64,000 nt of DNA, taken from JAAFHB01 sp942493325. GTDB lineage: Bacteria; Bacteroidota; Bacteroidia; Bacteroidales; Prolixibacteraceae. This document shows, one piece after another, positions 44,772 through 53,926 of this stretch. A model generated the notes under the pieces. It had not been told where the DNA came from, searched no databases, and saw only the letters and a program-made list of their open reading frames with translations. The translations under genes were made by a program, and so were the position numbers. The stretch lies in NCBI GenBank assembly GCA_942493325.1, contig OW818689.1:434001-498000 (forward strand), given 5' to 3'. Each line of letters begins with the position of its first letter. Positions within the stretch are counted from its first letter, which is position 1.

Positions 44772-46187
44772 TTACTTTTTAAAGGCCGGATTTGCGATTG
44801 GCATCTGAGCATTCACCTTGTGGCGCCATTCGGCAAGTAACTGATGCATTTGCTGCGTTTTTTTCACCATTTTTTCTGAAAGGTCATTCGATTCCGAAAG
44901 GTCTTCCTTCAGGTTATACAATTCAAGTTTTCCGGATTCATATAATTCCACCAGTTTATAGTCACCCGCGCGAACCGAACCTGCCGGACGTCCCAACTGG
45001 TTTGAAAAGTGCGGATAATGCCAGAAAAGCGGTCTGGTTTGAACGGGGGCCACTTCCGGATGAAGGAACATGGTCAGTACACTTTGCCCGTCAATATTTT
45101 TGGGCAGGGATGAGATTCCGGTCAGTTCGCAAAATGTGGGCAAATAATCGATGGTACTGAAATAGGTATCCGAAACTTTTCCGGGAGCAGTTTTACCCAC
45201 CCAGCTTACAATTGCCGGAACCCGTGTTCCTCCTTCGTAAATATGCCCCTTCCATTTGCGCAACGGAGCATTGCTGGTAGGTATCGGACCCAGTTCATCA
45301 AGCCCCAAACCGCCATTGTCGGAGGTAAAAATAATCAGGGTATTTTCGAGCAATCCATTATCTTTCAGCTCCTTAACAATCGCCCCTACCCCATCATCCA
45401 AACTTTCGACCATCGCCGCATAATTCGGATTGTACTTCTGTTCCGAATTTCCATATTTTAGAAAATACTTTTTCAGTTTATCTGCCCGGGGTACAGTTAA
45501 CACGTGTGGTGCCGAATAAGCCAGATACAGAAAGAAAGGCCTTTTTGCATTTTGTCTGATGAAATCAACGCCATATTCTGTCAGCTTATCGGTCATGTAT
45601 TCGGTTCCATGATCGGTAAATTCTTTTTTATAGGAATCAATAAAAATGGAATAATTGTAATAATCGAGTCCGTTTTTACCTATCAGCCTCGAAGATTCAA
45701 AACCCTGATTCCATGGGGCAATGGAATCGTGATTACCCAAATGCCACTTTCCGACCATCCCTGTTGCATAACCTTTTTGTTTCAAAAGTTCCGGGATAGT
45801 AGTTTCTCCGGCTTCCAGAAAAGGTTTCATTCTGGCAGGTAACACAGGTGATTTTGGATCGGTTCGGGTACCACCTATAAAATTGGTGAGCTGAAGGCGT
45901 GCGGGGTATTTTCCGGTCATGATGGAGGCACGGGTTGGAGAACAAACCGGACACGCAGCATAAGCCTGTGTGAAACGGATACCGCTTTGGGCAAGCTTAT
46001 CCAGGTTGGGTGTTTCGTTGAATGGATTTCCATAACAGGCCAGGTCTTTCCATCCCAGATCATCGGCAAGGATAAAAACAATATTGGGTTTGCTCTGAAT
46101 TGCATCGTTCTGAGCCTGAAGGTTAATTCCTGATGCCAGGAACAGGGACCCGGCAATGACTCCCGCACTGGTTAGTTTTTTTTTCAT
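44772..46187 (-). CDS. Type I sulfatase (CSPTR active-site motif)
   Basis: A 471-residue exported sulfatase (signal peptide ending NLQAQ). FILADDLGWKDLACYGN carries the metal Asp pair and the formylglycine motif is Cys82-Ser-Pro-Thr-Arg86 in CPVCSPTRASIMTGKYP. GMVGKWHLGNH and IIFTSDNGGLG are further S1 marks. It is 8 bp from the GH43-like gene and 127 bp from the GH78-like gene. A second Cys (Cys79) precedes the motif, as in the sulfatase at 38910-40355; only Cys82 fits the modification site. Confidence 0.94.
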   Translation of the reverse strand: MKKKLTSAGVIAGSLFLASGINLQAQNDAIQSKPNIVFILADDLGWKDLACYGNPFNETPNLDKLAQSGIRFTQAYAACPVCSPTRASIMTGKYPARLQLTNFIGGTRTDPKSPVLPARMKPFLEAGETTIPELLKQKGYATGMVGKWHLGNHDSIAPWNQGFESSRLIGKNGLDYYNYSIFIDSYKKEFTDHGTEYMTDKLTEYGVDFIRQNAKRPFFLYLAYSAPHVLTVPRADKLKKYFLKYGNSEQKYNPNYAAMVESLDDGVGAIVKELKDNGLLENTLIIFTSDNGGLGLDELGPIPTSNAPLRKWKGHIYEGGTRVPAIVSWVGKTAPGKVSDTYFSTIDYLPTFCELTGISSLPKNIDGQSVLTMFLHPEVAPVQTRPLFWHYPHFSNQLGRPAGSVRAGDYKLVELYESGKLELYNLKEDLSESNDLSEKMVKKTQQMHQLLAEWRHKVNAQMPIANPAFKK

Positions 46188-46314
46188 TGTTTCAACAAAA
46201 AATTTCGGTGAAATTTGTTGATTAATGATTTGGTCGAGCTCATTGTTATAGATTTAAAAAAAATGATTCCTCTGTTCAGCCACTTCCCTGCCGGGATAAA
46301 GCAGGAAATCGGCT

Positions 46315-48075
46315 TTACTTTATAATTTTCACCCCTTTGGGTGCATCAACCTTTGATTTTATGCGGCCATCGGGTCTCTTGTCATGCCTGATTTTTACAA
46401 TTCCAAACGGAGTTGGAAATGTACCTTCCACCCAGCTTAAGTCACCCAGATGCGGTTCAATTCTGATAACCCTGCACCCTGGTTCAATAACCTTAACGCC
46501 CAGCACGTATTCAGACAACCACGAAGTTGGCCCGGAAGCCCAGCCATGGCAAAAACTATGGCGAAGTTCTTTGTAGCAATATCCACCATAGGTTGAATGA
46601 ACATCGACTTTGCCTACAGCGATCGGTTCATCAATCCGGTTTGCATTTTTCAGCCAGTCAATGTCAAAATCTTCCCAGAAAGTGGTTGCCCCTAAATCGA
46701 GCATACCACCCCAGTATTCGCGGACGTTGTCGATTGCCCCCTGATAATCTCCGGCCTGTGCGCGCGCATTCAGCATATAATAGCCATAAAAGGTCGACAT
46801 TTTATGAACGCCATCTCGTGCCAATATCTCAGTGTTCGCTTTTTCAGCCGAAACCAAACCCGACAAGGACAACAGTGCTGCGGCTTGTTTGGATTCACTG
46901 AACCCGGGGATGTGTTTCTTTAATTTTAAAACAGTTTCGTTGCATAATTTAACCATTTCCTGGTCATCCAAAACTTCACTTAATCCGGCTCCAGCCTGAA
47001 AGGTCATAACCATCAACGATTGCAGTCCGGCATGAATCGCAGGCAGGTTTTCACTTGATGGCCAATCCAGAAAGCGCCCGCCTTCCAGGTTTTCTTTTCC
47101 TGAATCATCGATTTTGGTTGACAGCAGTTTTAACAGGGCAAACATATAGTCCTTCTGTTCCTTCAGGTAGTCCAGGTTACCATGATATTTGTACCAATCG
47201 TTGTGAATGATTATCCACCACATGGAGTAGGAACTTAATCCATTCATCCAGCCGGGCAGCGGTGTCAGTTCGCGGATCAGATCGAGACTTTTGGGAACAA
47301 CCTCGTTATATCCAAAAATGGTGTTAACCGCCATTACCTCCGGATGAAGATCGCCTACCCAAACCAACCGGTCACGTTTGATGCCGTCCCACAAATAGTC
47401 CTGCATGTTGAGATGAACCGTGTAAGCGCCGGTCATCCATATCTTATTCAGCCGCTCGTCGTTGCACCGAAAAGAACCCAGATAAGGAATATCCCGGTAA
47501 CTGAAAATGGCACTCACTTCTTTAATTTCCAATTTTACATCCGGGTCAATCAACTGAATGCTTACAAACCGAAAGCCCGAATTACCCACTTCAAGCCTGC
47601 CGAGCCAGGGAAGCTGAACATTAAAATCACGCAATGAATGCTCATTTGTTGCGCCATTTTCACCCACATTGCTCATGGTTTCGCTCACTGATTCGCCAAA
47701 ACGAATGTGAACCTTCCCCATTTTTTTGTCGTTGTTGATCGAGGTCACCAATTCAAGTCCTCCCTGTATTTCTTTTCCAAAATCAAGGATGATCATCGGA
47801 AATTCAGTCGAGGTGCTTTTCAGGATAAAACACTTATCTTTATTCAATACCGCCTGGCCTGTTCCGGGTTTCAATAAAACTTCCGGGTTCAGGATCGACT
47901 TTCCGGAATTATCCGAAGTCCAGACAATCCTGGTTGGCGTGAGAAACTTCCGGACTGTATTAGTCGAACGTGTTGCACTTGCTTCGTTTCCGGAATTGAC
48001 AAGTGGTTGTGCAGAAACCAAGGTTATATTCAGCAACACTGACAGCACTAAAATTCCTGCCGATAGATTGACCAT
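46315..48075 (-). CDS. GH78-like alpha-L-rhamnosidase
   Basis: A 586-residue exported glycosidase (signal peptide ending LVSAQ). The catalytic (alpha/alpha)6 barrel (~200-500) shows NLQDYLWDGIKRDRLVWVGD, WMNGLSSYSMWWIIIHNDWY, TTFWEDFDIDWL and RHSFCHGWASGPTSWLSEYVLG, all typical of rhamnosidases, and a short C-terminal beta domain with GIVKIRHDKRP. The acidic residues in DGIKRDR and TFWEDFD are the expected catalytic region. It is shorter than many GH78 enzymes because the N-terminal accessory domains are reduced. This is the main hint that the target glycan contains rhamnose. Confidence 0.82.
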   Translation of the reverse strand: MVNLSAGILVLSVLLNITLVSAQPLVNSGNEASATRSTNTVRKFLTPTRIVWTSDNSGKSILNPEVLLKPGTGQAVLNKDKCFILKSTSTEFPMIILDFGKEIQGGLELVTSINNDKKMGKVHIRFGESVSETMSNVGENGATNEHSLRDFNVQLPWLGRLEVGNSGFRFVSIQLIDPDVKLEIKEVSAIFSYRDIPYLGSFRCNDERLNKIWMTGAYTVHLNMQDYLWDGIKRDRLVWVGDLHPEVMAVNTIFGYNEVVPKSLDLIRELTPLPGWMNGLSSYSMWWIIIHNDWYKYHGNLDYLKEQKDYMFALLKLLSTKIDDSGKENLEGGRFLDWPSSENLPAIHAGLQSLMVMTFQAGAGLSEVLDDQEMVKLCNETVLKLKKHIPGFSESKQAAALLSLSGLVSAEKANTEILARDGVHKMSTFYGYYMLNARAQAGDYQGAIDNVREYWGGMLDLGATTFWEDFDIDWLKNANRIDEPIAVGKVDVHSTYGGYCYKELRHSFCHGWASGPTSWLSEYVLGVKVIEPGCRVIRIEPHLGDLSWVEGTFPTPFGIVKIRHDKRPDGRIKSKVDAPKGVKIIK

Positions 48076-48100
48076 TCGTATGATTTTGAAATTATTAGCA

Positions 48101-49465
48101 TTATTGAGCCTTCTGTTTAAGTTCTGCCATTCGTATTTTCATTTTGCTGATTACCGGCTGATCTTTCTTATTCGCGATCCGGTTGTGTTCTTCAAACCGG
48201 TCTTTCATCAGGTCAAAATATTCTTCCGTTTTGTAATCGGGCCAGTAAATGTATTTATTCCGGTGAGTAACCAGTGCTTCAGAAGACGGAATAAACGACA
48301 CATTATTCACCACCGGATGTTCGTAATAAAAATCCTGCCGCCACTTTGGGGCTTTCCTATCCAGGTACAAAGGCGAAAAATCCTGCCCCTGAATAGCAGA
48401 TGGAATTGGCTCTCCGGCTACAGCTATGATTGCAGGCGCAATGTCGATGTTCAAAACAAATTCATTATTCCAGGAATTTCTTTTTGACGCCGGGAGTCGT
48501 GGATCGTGCACTACCAGCGGAACGCGGATCGATTCTTCATAGGGGTACCATTTATCGGCGAGCATGTGATCGGACTGGAAATAACCATTGTCACCCATAA
48601 AAATGACCAGTGTATTTTCATAAACGCCCTGGGACTTTAACTCCTGAATTATTTTTCCGATGGCAAGATCCATTTCGGTAAGCATTCTGTAATAGGCTTT
48701 CATGTAGCGCTGGTATTTTTCGGGCGAATCGAAACGCCAGTGCCAACGGTTGCGGCCTTCATTTTTTTCACTGCTGATAAACGGAGGAAGCGCTTTCAAA
48801 GCCTCTTCGGTAGCAGTTACAGGAACCGGAATTACCGTATTCAGGTAATACTTTTCACTTTGCGGCTGATAGCGGTACTGATCGGGATGCTTGTCTTCGG
48901 CATGGGTGGCAAAAAAGCTGACCGATAACAAAAAAGGTTTTTCCTTCGGACGATCTTTGAGGAAAGATAGGGCGTCTTTTTCATTTTTGGCTGTAACGTG
49001 TATCGAATCACCTTTGCCATTGGGCATCCAGTGTTTTCCTTCGTATACGGAACTGAAATCGTAATCGGTTTGCCTGATTTTTCCAACCCCGTATTTACCC
49101 ACAAAGCCTGTCCAGTAACCGGCTTTGTGCAAAACAGCCGGATAGGTTTCCTGAAGTGTTCTCCCGGGTAATTCGACACCAAATTTAGTTACATGATGAC
49201 GGCTCATATACTGCCCGGATAAAATGGTTGCCCGGCTGACCATACAAATGGCAGTGGTTACGCAGGCATTATTAAAACGGATCCCGTCCCGTGAAAGCTG
49301 ATCGATGTTGGGGGTAATTACAACCGGATTGCCCATACAGCCCAGTGAATTCCAGCGCAAGTCGTCAGCCAGCAGGAAAACAACATTCATTTTCTCAGGA
49401 GAAGCTGCAAAAGTCAAATATTGAGAAGCAAAAAAAGTCACTGTACATAATCCGACTTTTTTCAT
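48101..49465 (-). CDS. Type I sulfatase with non-canonical CMVSR active-site motif
   Basis: An exported sulfatase of about 454 residues from ATG 49465 (MKKVGLCTVTF signal peptide). The reading frame stays open to 49528, but that start lies inside the upstream gene and lacks a signal peptide. FLLADDLRWNSLGCMGNP, GKYGVGKIRQTDYDFSS, FMGDNGYFQSDHM and PYEESIRVPLVVHDPR place it in family S1. The formylglycine motif reads Cys74-Met-Val76-Ser-Arg78 (ICMVSRATILSGQY): Val replaces the usual Pro or Ala. It follows the Gfo/Idh gene by 4 bp and precedes the GH78 gene by 25 bp. Confidence 0.9.
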   Translation of the reverse strand: MKKVGLCTVTFFASQYLTFAASPEKMNVVFLLADDLRWNSLGCMGNPVVITPNIDQLSRDGIRFNNACVTTAICMVSRATILSGQYMSRHHVTKFGVELPGRTLQETYPAVLHKAGYWTGFVGKYGVGKIRQTDYDFSSVYEGKHWMPNGKGDSIHVTAKNEKDALSFLKDRPKEKPFLLSVSFFATHAEDKHPDQYRYQPQSEKYYLNTVIPVPVTATEEALKALPPFISSEKNEGRNRWHWRFDSPEKYQRYMKAYYRMLTEMDLAIGKIIQELKSQGVYENTLVIFMGDNGYFQSDHMLADKWYPYEESIRVPLVVHDPRLPASKRNSWNNEFVLNIDIAPAIIAVAGEPIPSAIQGQDFSPLYLDRKAPKWRQDFYYEHPVVNNVSFIPSSEALVTHRNKYIYWPDYKTEEYFDLMKDRFEEHNRIANKKDQPVISKMKIRMAELKQKAQ

Positions 49466-49469
49466 AAGT

Positions 49470-50813
49470 TCAAAGATTTTCACCGTATGACCATCCATCC
49501 CGTACAGGTTCTTTGATAAACACATCAAAATCAGGATGATTGGTGACTTTCATATTCGCGGCGTCATACTCGATACGTGTATTAAACCGTTGCGATAAAA
49601 CACCAAGCGATGCCATCTCCGTCAGGCGGGCCGAATATTCAAAGTTGGAACCGGGCATCGGACCGTCACCTTTAATTGCACGCAGCCATTCTGCCTGCGG
49701 TCCTCCTTCAACGCGTGGAATCGTTTCAGCCGGCAGATTTTTAGTAAAATGCTGCCATTCCGCCTCGGGAAGCAGCAATTTTGGATCATTCGGACGGCCG
49801 CCGGTCATCAGGGAAACTTTGTCTCCAACCATGATCATTCCTGAACCTGGAAGTTCCTTGAGTCCCCATTCGGGGCGGTTTTCCGGCTTTACGCCACCTT
49901 CGTGCCATTTTAGTGTCACCGGAGGTTTCGTACCGCGTGCCTCAAATTCAAAATTCAAAACCGATTGATCGGACACAAAGCCTTCGGGAGATGGAGTACG
50001 CAAAATGGAATCAACAGAAACGGGCATTCCAAGGTCGAGCGACCAGAAAGGGGCATCGAGGGTATGACAGGCCCAATCTCCTAATTCTCCGTTACCTAAC
50101 TCATACCACCCTCTCCAGAAGCGGGGTGTATAATAATGGCTGTACGGTCTGAATTTAGCCGGCCCCAACCATAAGTCCCAGTCCAGACCTGCAGGAATTT
50201 GTTCTTCTGCGGGCGGATAACTTTCCGGTTTTAGAAAATACCCTTTGGGGTTAAAGCCCGGACCATCAAACCATGCAAATACCTCTTTTACATTACCTAA
50301 AATACCCGCATCAACCCATTCCTTGATGTACCGGATGCCCATGGTGGCATGCCCCTGATTTCCCATCTGGGTGATGACTTTATAATGCTGAGCCGCCTTA
50401 CGCAATGTGCGCAGTTGCCAGATATTGTGTGCAAGTGGTTTTTCGACATATACATGTTTCCCTAATTCCATGGCAGCCATAGTTGCAGCAAAGTGAACAT
50501 GGTCGGGCGTTGCAATGATGACGGCATCAATCTGGTTCGCCATCTTATCGAACATCACCCTGAAATCCTTAAATCTTTTGGCGTTTGGAAAAGTCTTGAA
50601 CCCTTCTGCAGCTGCATCATCACTGACATCGCACAAGGCAACAACGTTTTCATTCAAACATTCACTCCAGTTTGCTTTTCCGCGTCCTCCCACACCAATT
50701 ACAGCAATATTTATTTTCCCGCTTTTACATTGGGTTAATCCCGGAATTAAAAGCGTTCCTGCGGCAACTGCGGCTGATCGTGTGATAAATGATCTGCGTG
50801 ATAAATTCGTCAT
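49470..50813 (-). CDS. Tat-exported Gfo/Idh/MocA-family oxidoreductase
   Basis: A 447-residue NAD(P)-dependent sugar oxidoreductase, exported folded. The twin-arginine motif SRRSFI (Arg6-Arg7) leads a hydrophobic stretch ending LTQCKSG, which could also be a lipobox. The Rossmann domain shows INIAVIGVGGRGKAN (residues ~34-48) and the catalytic EKP segment VYVEKPLAHN (Lys125). The C-terminal substrate domain carries a conserved WLGPAKFRPYSHYYTPRFWR block. Tat-exported members act on glycans, some producing 3-keto sugars. The neighbours are a diheme protein (30 bp upstream) and a sulfatase, and a DUF1080 gene lies further downstream, making an oxidative glycan pathway plausible. Confidence 0.9.
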   Translation of the reverse strand: MTNLSRRSFITRSAAVAAGTLLIPGLTQCKSGKINIAVIGVGGRGKANWSECLNENVVALCDVSDDAAAEGFKTFPNAKRFKDFRVMFDKMANQIDAVIIATPDHVHFAATMAAMELGKHVYVEKPLAHNIWQLRTLRKAAQHYKVITQMGNQGHATMGIRYIKEWVDAGILGNVKEVFAWFDGPGFNPKGYFLKPESYPPAEEQIPAGLDWDLWLGPAKFRPYSHYYTPRFWRGWYELGNGELGDWACHTLDAPFWSLDLGMPVSVDSILRTPSPEGFVSDQSVLNFEFEARGTKPPVTLKWHEGGVKPENRPEWGLKELPGSGMIMVGDKVSLMTGGRPNDPKLLLPEAEWQHFTKNLPAETIPRVEGGPQAEWLRAIKGDGPMPGSNFEYSARLTEMASLGVLSQRFNTRIEYDAANMKVTNHPDFDVFIKEPVRDGWSYGENL

Positions 50814-50843
50814 AAATAGTTAATATTAGTTTTAATGGAAAAT

Positions 50844-53195
50844 CTATTTCTTATCATATATTTTTCTCCCTTCGGCCCGTGCTTTGATAAACAGGCTCTC
50901 CTCATTTTGCCGTTCGGCATATCTCACCAACCGCTCCTGATCCTTTTCGCAAGGAGTAAACCCTTCAATGACAGAGCCGTTTGGTTTAATTTTCAGTCGT
51001 TCGCCTCCTTTACTGATCAGCGCTACTGCCTCCTCAAATTTTGCCCTGTCGTCTCTTATCTTGTCGAGACAGGGGCTTAATCCGGGTCTTTCAAAGCTTA
51101 TCTGCGGGCCAAGTGTGCGGTTGAAGCCGTTGATTTTATCAAAATCTATCCCGGTAAGTTGGTTTAACCGTTTCATTTCCAAATCATCAAGAGGGCACCT
51201 GCCTGCTAAATTGTCAGGATAGGCAGACTCATAAGTGGGATAATAAACCGCGTTAAGATCCATCCAGGTGTAGAGGATCCGTTTTTCGTTTACGCTTAAT
51301 CTGACATCTTTATGATTGTTGTCTATTATTTTGGTAAGGGTGCTTGTGTGCGCTCCCCATGAATAAGCTTGCTGTATTTCTGCAGGACCGGCACCTATAA
51401 CTGTTATTTTTTTCCTGACATTCAGGTCAATGTATGAGGCATTAAAAAAGGGATTGTTGTCGCCTGAAAGTACAAGTTTTGACCGCTCTTTCTGATCAAA
51501 ATCGTGACAAGAGACACAATGTTTATCGAAAATCGGCTGAACGGTTTTCGTATAGGAGAATGGCTCCGCACCCTTATCCATCCAGCCATTCATCGGAGTT
51601 GGTTTCCTTCGGATCGCCGAAGGCATTTTTCCAGATGGAGGTGGAACGTTGATACGATCTTCGTGACAACCGATACAACCGTTGATCTCACCCGGTTGCA
51701 CCATCGTTCCACTTCTCATCGATTGTATCATTTTTTTATCCTTATCCAGCAGTTGGAAATAAACAAATATGCCGGAGGGAACTTCAAAAAAGGCAGAACC
51801 ATCACTATCAACAGGAACTTCACCAAGAATTTTCTTGTTCTCGAAGTTTGTCCAATTCATCCCGGGACATTGCACTCCCTGGCCATTCCATGCTTTGGAT
51901 GTCCAATTGAGTTTGGGAGGAGACTCGATAACACGTAAATATTTTGCAGCGCCCGGTTCAACACCCTTCATGTGTGTTCCTTCATAAACATTCTGAACAT
52001 AAAATTTACCCGTTTGATTCGCGTAATTTCGCATCTCCGTAATTGTTGGTGGCTTAAAACGGACTGTAAGTGGCTGAGCATCAAATATACTTTTTTCACC
52101 CTCAAGAAGGAGTGTTTCATTACCGGTAACATCAACGAGAAACAGTCCCATTTTTTGCATATATTTTCCATAAGCATCAGGGATGAAACGGGACACTAAA
52201 ATCTGCTTCTCGTTTAGCGGAAATGGATCCTCATAACGCACAGGGAGTTTTATCATATTGTCGTAAGCACCAACCTGGTAATCACCTTTATCAACAAGGT
52301 CTATGGCATTTGAAGGCCAGATCCTGACAACGGATTGTACACCATCAACCCCTTTTCTCCGGTCAATCAGTGCTAATGCGCCCCAGGGAAGATCATGACA
52401 GGAACCGAAAATGCAGGCCACCAATGTACTGCCCGGAATTGCACGTCCATCGATGACCCCACCCGGGGATGACATATTATTCCCATAGTATATTGAGTGT
52501 TTTGTCCCGTCGGGATTCACCGTCCACAGACCCTGCGCATCACCGAAATTGCGATCCACATATTCCCATCTGTCATATAAAATGCGTCCGTCATTCAGAA
52601 GGGCGGAATGTCCTTCAAACAGGGTACTCTTTCCAATCTGAGTAATGTTTGCCCCGTCGGCTTCCATAGCGTATAAATTGCACATAATATGACGGTTGCA
52701 CATGCAAAATTTGGGTTCACGTGAACTGCTGAATACGATCGAACCATCGGGAACATAGAGCGGATCTATATCTGATACATAAGCGGCGAAGGTGAGTTGT
52801 CTGAGATTTGAACCATCAGCATCAATTTCATAGATATGGTAAAAATCGTCCTTGTTATTTCTCATTGAGAACACGATTTTTTTCCCGTCAAACGAGACTT
52901 CCGGATCGCGTATGATCCCTTCTTTTGACTCAACAATGGTGCGGGAACTCTTTTTATTCAGATTGAAAGCTTTCAGTGCTGAATTTCCCGCAAAACTCTT
53001 TTCATTGATTTCCCCCTTTTGGAACATCGTTTCTGTATTGTGATGATCCTTAATATACTGAAACCGTTCAATATAAATAATTTCAGAAATTTCATTTCCA
53101 AGATATTTCAGAGTGTTCATTTCCTGCCCTTTTAAACTGAAAACAAAAAGCAAAAAGAGACTGGAAACAAGGCTCATTTTTAATGACTTCTCCAT
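50844..53195 (-). CDS. Exported diheme c-type protein related to the hydrazine-synthase-alpha (HzsA) family
   Basis: A protein of about 783 residues from ATG 53195 (MEKSLKMSL signal peptide); the longer in-frame start at 53216 is GTG. The N-terminal half has PD40/TolB-like propeller repeats (VSFDGKKIVFSMRNNK; EIDADGSNLRQLTFAA). A Cys-rich segment FCMCNRHIMCNLYAME follows. The C-terminal part carries two CxxCH heme motifs, CIGCH (~507) and CVSCH (~560). HzsA-like proteins of Bacteroidetes and Planctomycetes occur near sulfatases, with no hydrazine metabolism implied. Here it could accept electrons from the adjacent Gfo/Idh enzyme. It begins the long minus-strand cluster. Confidence 0.72.
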   Translation of the reverse strand: MEKSLKMSLVSSLFLLFVFSLKGQEMNTLKYLGNEISEIIYIERFQYIKDHHNTETMFQKGEINEKSFAGNSALKAFNLNKKSSRTIVESKEGIIRDPEVSFDGKKIVFSMRNNKDDFYHIYEIDADGSNLRQLTFAAYVSDIDPLYVPDGSIVFSSSREPKFCMCNRHIMCNLYAMEADGANITQIGKSTLFEGHSALLNDGRILYDRWEYVDRNFGDAQGLWTVNPDGTKHSIYYGNNMSSPGGVIDGRAIPGSTLVACIFGSCHDLPWGALALIDRRKGVDGVQSVVRIWPSNAIDLVDKGDYQVGAYDNMIKLPVRYEDPFPLNEKQILVSRFIPDAYGKYMQKMGLFLVDVTGNETLLLEGEKSIFDAQPLTVRFKPPTITEMRNYANQTGKFYVQNVYEGTHMKGVEPGAAKYLRVIESPPKLNWTSKAWNGQGVQCPGMNWTNFENKKILGEVPVDSDGSAFFEVPSGIFVYFQLLDKDKKMIQSMRSGTMVQPGEINGCIGCHEDRINVPPPSGKMPSAIRRKPTPMNGWMDKGAEPFSYTKTVQPIFDKHCVSCHDFDQKERSKLVLSGDNNPFFNASYIDLNVRKKITVIGAGPAEIQQAYSWGAHTSTLTKIIDNNHKDVRLSVNEKRILYTWMDLNAVYYPTYESAYPDNLAGRCPLDDLEMKRLNQLTGIDFDKINGFNRTLGPQISFERPGLSPCLDKIRDDRAKFEEAVALISKGGERLKIKPNGSVIEGFTPCEKDQERLVRYAERQNEESLFIKARAEGRKIYDKK

Positions 53196-53216
53196 CGTCA
53201 CAACCAATTTTTTCAC

Positions 53217-53656
53217 AGGGGATTAATAATTCGATTTAATTTCCAAATTTCATTTCAACTTGTTCGCCTATAGAAGAATTATTGCGAAAGATACCATTTA
53301 TCGGAACTTTTTACACTATTTCTATACTTAATATTTGGTTTTATTGATTTATATCTAAAATGAGTTTTGTACCTGACTAAAAAAATCAGATAACCGAACC
53401 TGAAAGTATTATCGGGATTAATTTGGGTGATTATGGGATGGGTCTCACTTTGGACCTTTATAATTTGATAATGAGTGCTTAATTAGACCCTTCCGCAAAG
53501 CAAAAGCACCTAAACCATTGGATTTAAGCGTTTTATATTATCTAATATTCAAATTGGTAACCACAGCACCAGTTTTAAACTGATACTTCAAATACGATTG
53601 ATCACATCAGGTTGATCCTGAGTGAAGTATATTCCTGATTCTTTTGGAAAGGTTTG
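53217..53656. other. Intergenic region between the glycan cluster and the accessory segment
   Basis: About 440 bp without a credible gene. It contains a near-match -7 box (see 53286-53293) upstream of the diheme gene. No toxin gene is present downstream of the antitoxin at 53657-53860; the sequence after its stop gives only a short open stretch that I do not recognise. I see no clear repeats or insertion-element ends. Confidence 0.5.
53286..53293 (-). promoter_or_regulatory. Candidate -7 box for the long glycan-degradation operon
   Basis: GAAAGATA on the plus strand reads TATCTTTC on the minus strand, one base off TAnnTTTG. It lies about 90 bp upstream of the diheme protein start at 53195 and is the best candidate for the promoter of the whole minus-strand cluster. 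No good -33 element is visible. Confidence 0.3.
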
Positions 53657-53860
53657 CTATAATTCAGCAACCTGATCCATTAACGAGTTGTTTCGGAATA
53701 CATACAAATTCTCCTGATCGCGTTCCCAGTCTTCAGCACTCACAATAACAATATCCCTTCCTGAACGGCGGTTTATTCTGATTGTCTGATGCTCTTCAAT
53801 AACCTTATCCGCATAACTTTTAAGGTTCGCTCTGAATTGTTTAACTGATAGCTTAAGCAT
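53657..53860 (-). CDS. Phd/YefM-type antitoxin without an adjacent toxin
   Basis: A small protein of about 67 residues from ATG 53860 (MLKLSVKQFRANLKSYADKV); the longer start at 53899 is GTG. The N-terminal segment matches the Phd/YefM DNA-binding fold, with the typical VIVSAEDWE block in the middle and a C-terminal tail that would neutralise a RelE/YoeB-type toxin. No toxin ORF follows in the next 400 bp, so it is either an orphan antitoxin or a regulator left after toxin loss. Confidence 0.7.
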   Translation of the reverse strand: MLKLSVKQFRANLKSYADKVIEEHQTIRINRRSGRDIVIVSAEDWERDQENLYVFRNNSLMDQVAEL

Positions 53861-53926
53861 TGTTTTAATTTTTGATTTCAACTCACTGAATTTTTCCACA
53901 TACCGTGGTTATCCATCACTTTAGCC

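Noticed and set aside
47726..48487. 253-residue plus-strand ORF across the GH78 and sulfatase genes
   Set aside because: It is antisense to two confidently identified genes and crosses their boundary, so it is a chance open frame.
53217..53656. Toxin gene partner of the Phd/YefM antitoxin
   Set aside because: Only a short open stretch with no resemblance to RelE, YoeB or Doc follows the antitoxin stop.
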